Assembly: GCA_005801395.1 (NCBI GenBank)
Contig: SYDV01000435.1
Span: 1-8,562 of the forward strand
DNA length: 8,562 bases
Source: Planctomycetia bacterium
GTDB lineage: Bacteria; Planctomycetota; UBA11346
Direction of reading: 5' to 3'
Part shown: positions 5,771 through 8,562 of the stretch, piece after piece
How the letters are laid out: each line of letters opens with the position of its first letter
Position numbering within the stretch: position 1 is the stretch's first letter
Program-made: the position numbers and the translations under genes
The notes under the pieces: model-generated
What the model saw: the letters and a program-made list of their open reading frames with translations, nothing else
Database searches by the model: none
What the model was told of the DNA's origin: nothing

Positions 5771-7792
5771 CCACCACGACTTTAAATTTTTGGTGATTTC
5801 GCCGATATCTTCTGCACGACTGCCTGGTGGTAAAATAATAATTTCCCCCATGACCCCAGCAAAATAATCGCTCAATTGATTATTCCAATACCCCGCACCA
5901 ACGGCTGTTGGTCCTTTCGCGACCAGCGTTTGGGCATCCAATTTAATCTCCCCCACTTGTTTACCATCTAGTCGTAACGTCAACTTCGGGCGAGAAGTTC
6001 CATCACTGGAACTATGCCATAGTAAAAGTTTCTTTTGTGGAATGGGTACATTAATTTTTCCAATACCTGTTACTTGACCCATCCACCATTCACACAGCCC
6101 ATTATTCTTGCGATCTAAGATTGGATAATAGGCCTCTCGGTCACCTTTAGCATCTGACAAAGAGCCCATAATAGCCTGAGCATGATCTTTTTGCCCGTCC
6201 ACTGAAACAACCGCATAGAGGCAACCAATTGGGATCCCCGCTGGAGTCGTTAAATATTGGGTCATTCTACTATGATAGTAAATAATTGGCCGAGAATTTT
6301 CAATGTTTAGGACACCGTTTTTAACTAGGCTCGGCTGTTTACTAAATTCAGTTTGGCGCAGATGATGATTATTTCCAGATTGATCATACCAGCAAACAAC
6401 ATTGGCATCTTTGCCAGAAATAAACAACATCATCATCCCGGTATCGAGTGAGCCGCTCGTGGTTGCACCAATGTCACTTTCATGGTCATCGCTATTGCGG
6501 CGTATTCGCAATAGTGGACCCTTATAGTCAGAAATTATTAGACGTGTACTCCAAGCAGCCAATGGCGCGGTAGGCGAACCAGAACTAAATAATGGTCGTC
6601 CCATAGACGCGGTTGGCGAAACGACCGTCGGAGTTATTACCGTCGACGTCTGCACCGGTGAAATTGATACGGTCGCAGCATTGACGATGACCGTTGAACC
6701 TGTGACTGGCGGCGTATTGATGCTTGTCTGTGAGTTCGCGACTAACGCTTGTGTCGTGGCTGGTTCCTGACTCATTTCAGCGTCTGGCAATTTATTGGTC
6801 CCACTGCGCAACAACAACAAACCAACTCCGCTTAAGACCAAAAAACCACTGATTATCGTTGCGAATAGTCCCGATTTCGAACCTTGCTCAGGATAATCAT
6901 CCAATTTACGCGAACCGGATTTATTAAACGGCACTGGCTGACGTTTAGTTGGTGTTGATATCATCCCAGATTTCGTCACTGAAACCGCGGCATTACTCGG
7001 ACGCTTTGATGGCGCTGTCGGTGTCGATGATGCCACTGGTACAGGCGGCGCCAACACCGGCATCTCTACTGTAAATGGCGATGCGTACCACGCTGCTGCA
7101 ATAACATGCTGGCGTGCGGCGCGTACAAAACGTAAAGATAAACCAATATTCTCTTGGAGTCGGACACTTAACTGGTCGGTTGTTACCTGAACACCATCAT
7201 CACCACAAACCACTCCATCAACTACCCGGTAATCACTCGCATCAAGTGCCGTCCCGCTTGCATCGCCCGTCCAATCTAACTGGCGACATGCCGTTTGTAT
7301 CGCATCACTGACATCATCGAGCGAAATTAATCGCTGCGTTGCAATATGGGGAAAAGATTTATTTTTGTTAAAACGTAAAATCAATAAATCAATCGCGCCT
7401 TTACTCATAAATCGTAAACGTTGATTTAGGGGAGTCATCATATCAGCATCGATCGGCACCGTCTTCAACCGTTCACGACCTGAAGTTATTAATCGACCGA
7501 ACAACGGATCGCCAGCCATAACGGGATTACGTCCCAACTCATCCAAGTACTGTGCGATTAATCGACGTAACTGAATCCGCACCCAGGCCATTGGGTCTGC
7601 ACGCGGGATTGACGACAGCTCACTCGCCATCGTCGTACCCAAACGCCGAACCACCGTATCAACTTCACGCATCGTCGGCAGAAATACTGCCGCCGTCAGA
7701 CGTAGCGACTGCTGAAGTTCAATCAGGGCCAGCTGCAGAAGTTCTGCCTTACCCGTCGTCACAGCAGAAATAAGTGCGGACAACCCGTTCAT
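5759..7792 (-). CDS. Sigma-factor-like / transmembrane / LamG-domain fusion protein
   Basis: 677 residues. (1) Residues about 15-175 resemble a degenerate ECF sigma factor: REVDTVVRRLGTTMASEL with DPMAWVRIQLRRLIAQYL (region 2-like), then LNQRLRFMSKGAIDLLILRFN, HIATQRLISLDDVSDAIQTACRQL (region 4-like helix-turn-helix). (2) Residues 176-240 include LQENIGLSLRFVRAARQH, loosely like the N-terminus of FecR-type anti-sigma proteins. (3) A Pro/Ser/Thr/Lys-rich linker spans 241-305. (4) One membrane helix lies at about 309-328 (LFATIISGFLVLSGVGLLLL). (5) A Thr/Val/Pro-rich outer linker spans 335-410. (6) Residues 418-670 form a concanavalin/LamG-like domain: LRIRRNSDDHESDIG, GSLDT, CWYDQSGNNHHLRQ, KNGVLNIENSRPIIY, LTLRLDGKQVGEIKL, GVMGEIIILP. 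Predicted topology puts the DNA-binding end inside and the carbohydrate-binding-like end outside. It is possibly a one-protein transmembrane regulator or a domesticated sigma remnant. The domain calls are by eye, and no regulated target is known. It converges on the phosphodiesterase gene. No Shine-Dalgarno; probably leaderless. Confidence 0.75.
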   Translation of the reverse strand: MNGLSALISAVTTGKAELLQLALIELQQSLRLTAAVFLPTMREVDTVVRRLGTTMASELSSIPRADPMAWVRIQLRRLIAQYLDELGRNPVMAGDPLFGRLITSGRERLKTVPIDADMMTPLNQRLRFMSKGAIDLLILRFNKNKSFPHIATQRLISLDDVSDAIQTACRQLDWTGDASGTALDASDYRVVDGVVCGDDGVQVTTDQLSVRLQENIGLSLRFVRAARQHVIAAAWYASPFTVEMPVLAPPVPVASSTPTAPSKRPSNAAVSVTKSGMISTPTKRQPVPFNKSGSRKLDDYPEQGSKSGLFATIISGFLVLSGVGLLLLRSGTNKLPDAEMSQEPATTQALVANSQTSINTPPVTGSTVIVNAATVSISPVQTSTVITPTVVSPTASMGRPLFSSGSPTAPLAAWSTRLIISDYKGPLLRIRRNSDDHESDIGATTSGSLDTGMMMLFISGKDANVVCWYDQSGNNHHLRQTEFSKQPSLVKNGVLNIENSRPIIYYHSRMTQYLTTPAGIPIGCLYAVVSVDGQKDHAQAIMGSLSDAKGDREAYYPILDRKNNGLCEWWMGQVTGIGKINVPIPQKKLLLWHSSSDGTSRPKLTLRLDGKQVGEIKLDAQTLVAKGPTAVGAGYWNNQLSDYFAGVMGEIIILPPGSRAEDIGEITKNLKSWWRTP

Positions 7793-7799
7793 TGATTCA

Positions 7800-7829
7800 T
7801 TTATACCATAGCTTCCTGCACTTATTCAA
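7800..7829 (-). promoter_or_regulatory. Candidate promoter of the sigma-like/LamG gene giving a leaderless transcript
   Basis: On the - strand, TTGAAT (7829 to 7824) is followed after 18 bases by TATAAA (7805 to 7800), a reasonable housekeeping -35/-10 pair. The -10 box ends 7 bases before the ATG at 7792, so transcription would begin at or next to the start codon. This agrees with the lack of a Shine-Dalgarno there. Confidence 0.45.
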
Positions 7830-7833
7830 GTGC
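7818..7833. promoter_or_regulatory. Perfect palindrome enclosing the -35 box (possible operator)
   Basis: GCACTTATTCAAGTGC has two perfect 6-base arms around a 4-base centre. The candidate -35 hexamer of the downstream gene lies in its middle, which is a typical place for a dimeric repressor or autoregulator to bind. Only one copy is seen in the window. Confidence 0.4.
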
Positions 7834-8105
7834 TAGATGGCTAAAACCGGAACAATCAAACAACCTTACGCCATTGACTGATGTGTTTGCCGGAATGCCT
7901 GCGGAAAAATCAACCCGTATGCATGGCCGCCAACCACGTTTAAGACATAGGCTTAGTTGATTTACAACCAAACTATATTTTGCTCTTTTACGAAGAAGAA
8001 GTCCCCTTTGTGGTACCGATGTATCAAGACAATATCAAACTATCAATCGCTGCCGAACTATAGGGACCATTAAGCAATTTAATTATTGTCAGGTGGAACT
8101 TGAAA

Positions 8106-8562
8106 CTAAGGAATGGTAATCACGACTTTTCCAATATGAGCACCACTCGTCAGGTGTTCAAAGGCTTTGGCTGCCTCGGCAAAAGTAAAGGTCCGGTCGA
8201 TGATCGGGCGGATCGTATGCGCTGTGAAAAATCGATTCATGACTTCAAATTGTTCAATGGAGCCCACATAAATGCCGCTCAAGTTAACATTCTTATGCGC
8301 TAGGCTAAATAGATTGGTTGGTGGTTGGGCACCTGCCAGTACACCAATTAATGCAATATGACCTGCATGCGCGACCGCTTTAATCGAACGTTCTAGCGAA
8401 CCAACGCCACCTACTTCGACGATATGATCAACTCCAACTTTGTTGGTAAATTCAAATACCGCTTTTTCCCAATCAGGTCGCGCGCCAGTATTAATAATGT
8501 GATTTGCTCCGAGCGCTTTGAGGCGTTCAACTTTATTGGCCGATGACGTCGTCGCGATGACC
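8106..8562 (-). CDS. Zinc-type MDR alcohol dehydrogenase / quinone reductase, C-terminal 151 residues (continues past the right edge)
   Basis: This is the C-terminal part of a medium-chain dehydrogenase/reductase that transfers hydride between NAD(P) and an alcohol, aldehyde or quinone in the cytoplasm. On the - strand it reads VIATTSSANKVERLKALGANHIIN, then PDWEKAVFEFTNKVGVDHIVEVGG, SLERSIKAVAHAGHIALIGVLAG, LAHKNVNLSGIYVGS, FEVMNRFFTAHTIRPIIDRTF, FAEAAKAFEHLTSGAHIGKVVI and a TAG stop at 8106-8108. This covers the end of the Rossmann domain and the C-terminal part of the catalytic domain. The N-terminal zinc ligands and the GxGxxG loop lie off the window, so zinc dependence and substrate cannot be decided. 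It is upstream of, and co-oriented with, the sigma-like/LamG gene, but the 313-base gap suggests separate transcription. Confidence 0.88.
   Translation of the reverse strand, partial: VIATTSSANKVERLKALGANHIINTGARPDWEKAVFEFTNKVGVDHIVEVGGVGSLERSIKAVAHAGHIALIGVLAGAQPPTNLFSLAHKNVNLSGIYVGSIEQFEVMNRFFTAHTIRPIIDRTFTFAEAAKAFEHLTSGAHIGKVVITIP

Larger units (their letters stand above)
7793..8105. other. Intergenic spacer, 313 bases, no convincing gene
   Basis: It separates two genes on the - strand. Apart from the promoter and palindrome at its left end, no RNA gene, repeat or strong terminator is evident. One frame on the + strand (7944-8063) is open for 39 codons and reads sensibly (for example EEEVPFVVPMYQDNIKL), but it has no start codon near its beginning. 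At most it is a gene remnant. Confidence 0.5.

Noticed and set aside
7944..8063. 39-codon open stretch on the + strand with protein-like composition
   Set aside because: It has no start codon near its beginning and no ribosome site, is bounded by stops, and matches nothing recognisable. It may be a decayed gene but cannot be supported.

Overview
This is a chromosomal stretch from a bacterium of roughly balanced base composition. It reads as ordinary housekeeping genes interrupted by two unusual blocks. The best guess at lineage is the PVC superphylum (Verrucomicrobia, Lentisphaerae, Kiritimatiellae, Planctomycetes) or a near neighbour. The reasons are a long protein joining a sigma-factor-like N-terminus to a membrane segment and a LamG/concanavalin-like domain, a PurM of the divergent Bacteroidetes-like type, an EboF-like phosphodiesterase, a heptamer tandem repeat, and few Shine-Dalgarno sequences. 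This placement is inference from gene content; no rRNA or other marker gene is present.

Left part (1-2187): the 3' end of tdh runs 3 bases short of kbl, giving the two-step threonine-to-glycine degradation operon on the + strand. A probable intrinsic terminator for it lies inside the last codons of the convergent RecX-like gene on the - strand. That gene has about 80 extra residues at its N-terminus.

Middle (2188-4324): a strikingly AT-rich orphan gene (- strand, about 168 residues) sits between the RecX-like gene and purM. An imperfect inverted repeat lies at its 3' end and a GC-rich divergent spacer at its 5' end. It looks like acquired accessory DNA, and its function is not recognised. 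A PurM-type AIR synthetase follows on the + strand. About ten copies of a 7-base repeat then fill most of the gap up to the next start codon.

Right part (4325-8562): an alkaline-phosphatase-superfamily phosphodiesterase resembling EboF, with an altered metal-ligand set, is on the + strand. Convergent to it is the 677-residue sigma-like/TM/LamG fusion. This has a plausible leaderless promoter in which a perfect palindrome surrounds the -35 box. After a 313-base spacer with no convincing gene, the window ends in the C-terminal part of a zinc-type (MDR) dehydrogenase on the - strand.

The most noteworthy candidate system is the sigma-like membrane fusion. It could be a one-protein surface-sensing transcription regulator, with an autoregulatory-looking promoter. 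The AT-rich orphan gene and the heptamer array come next.
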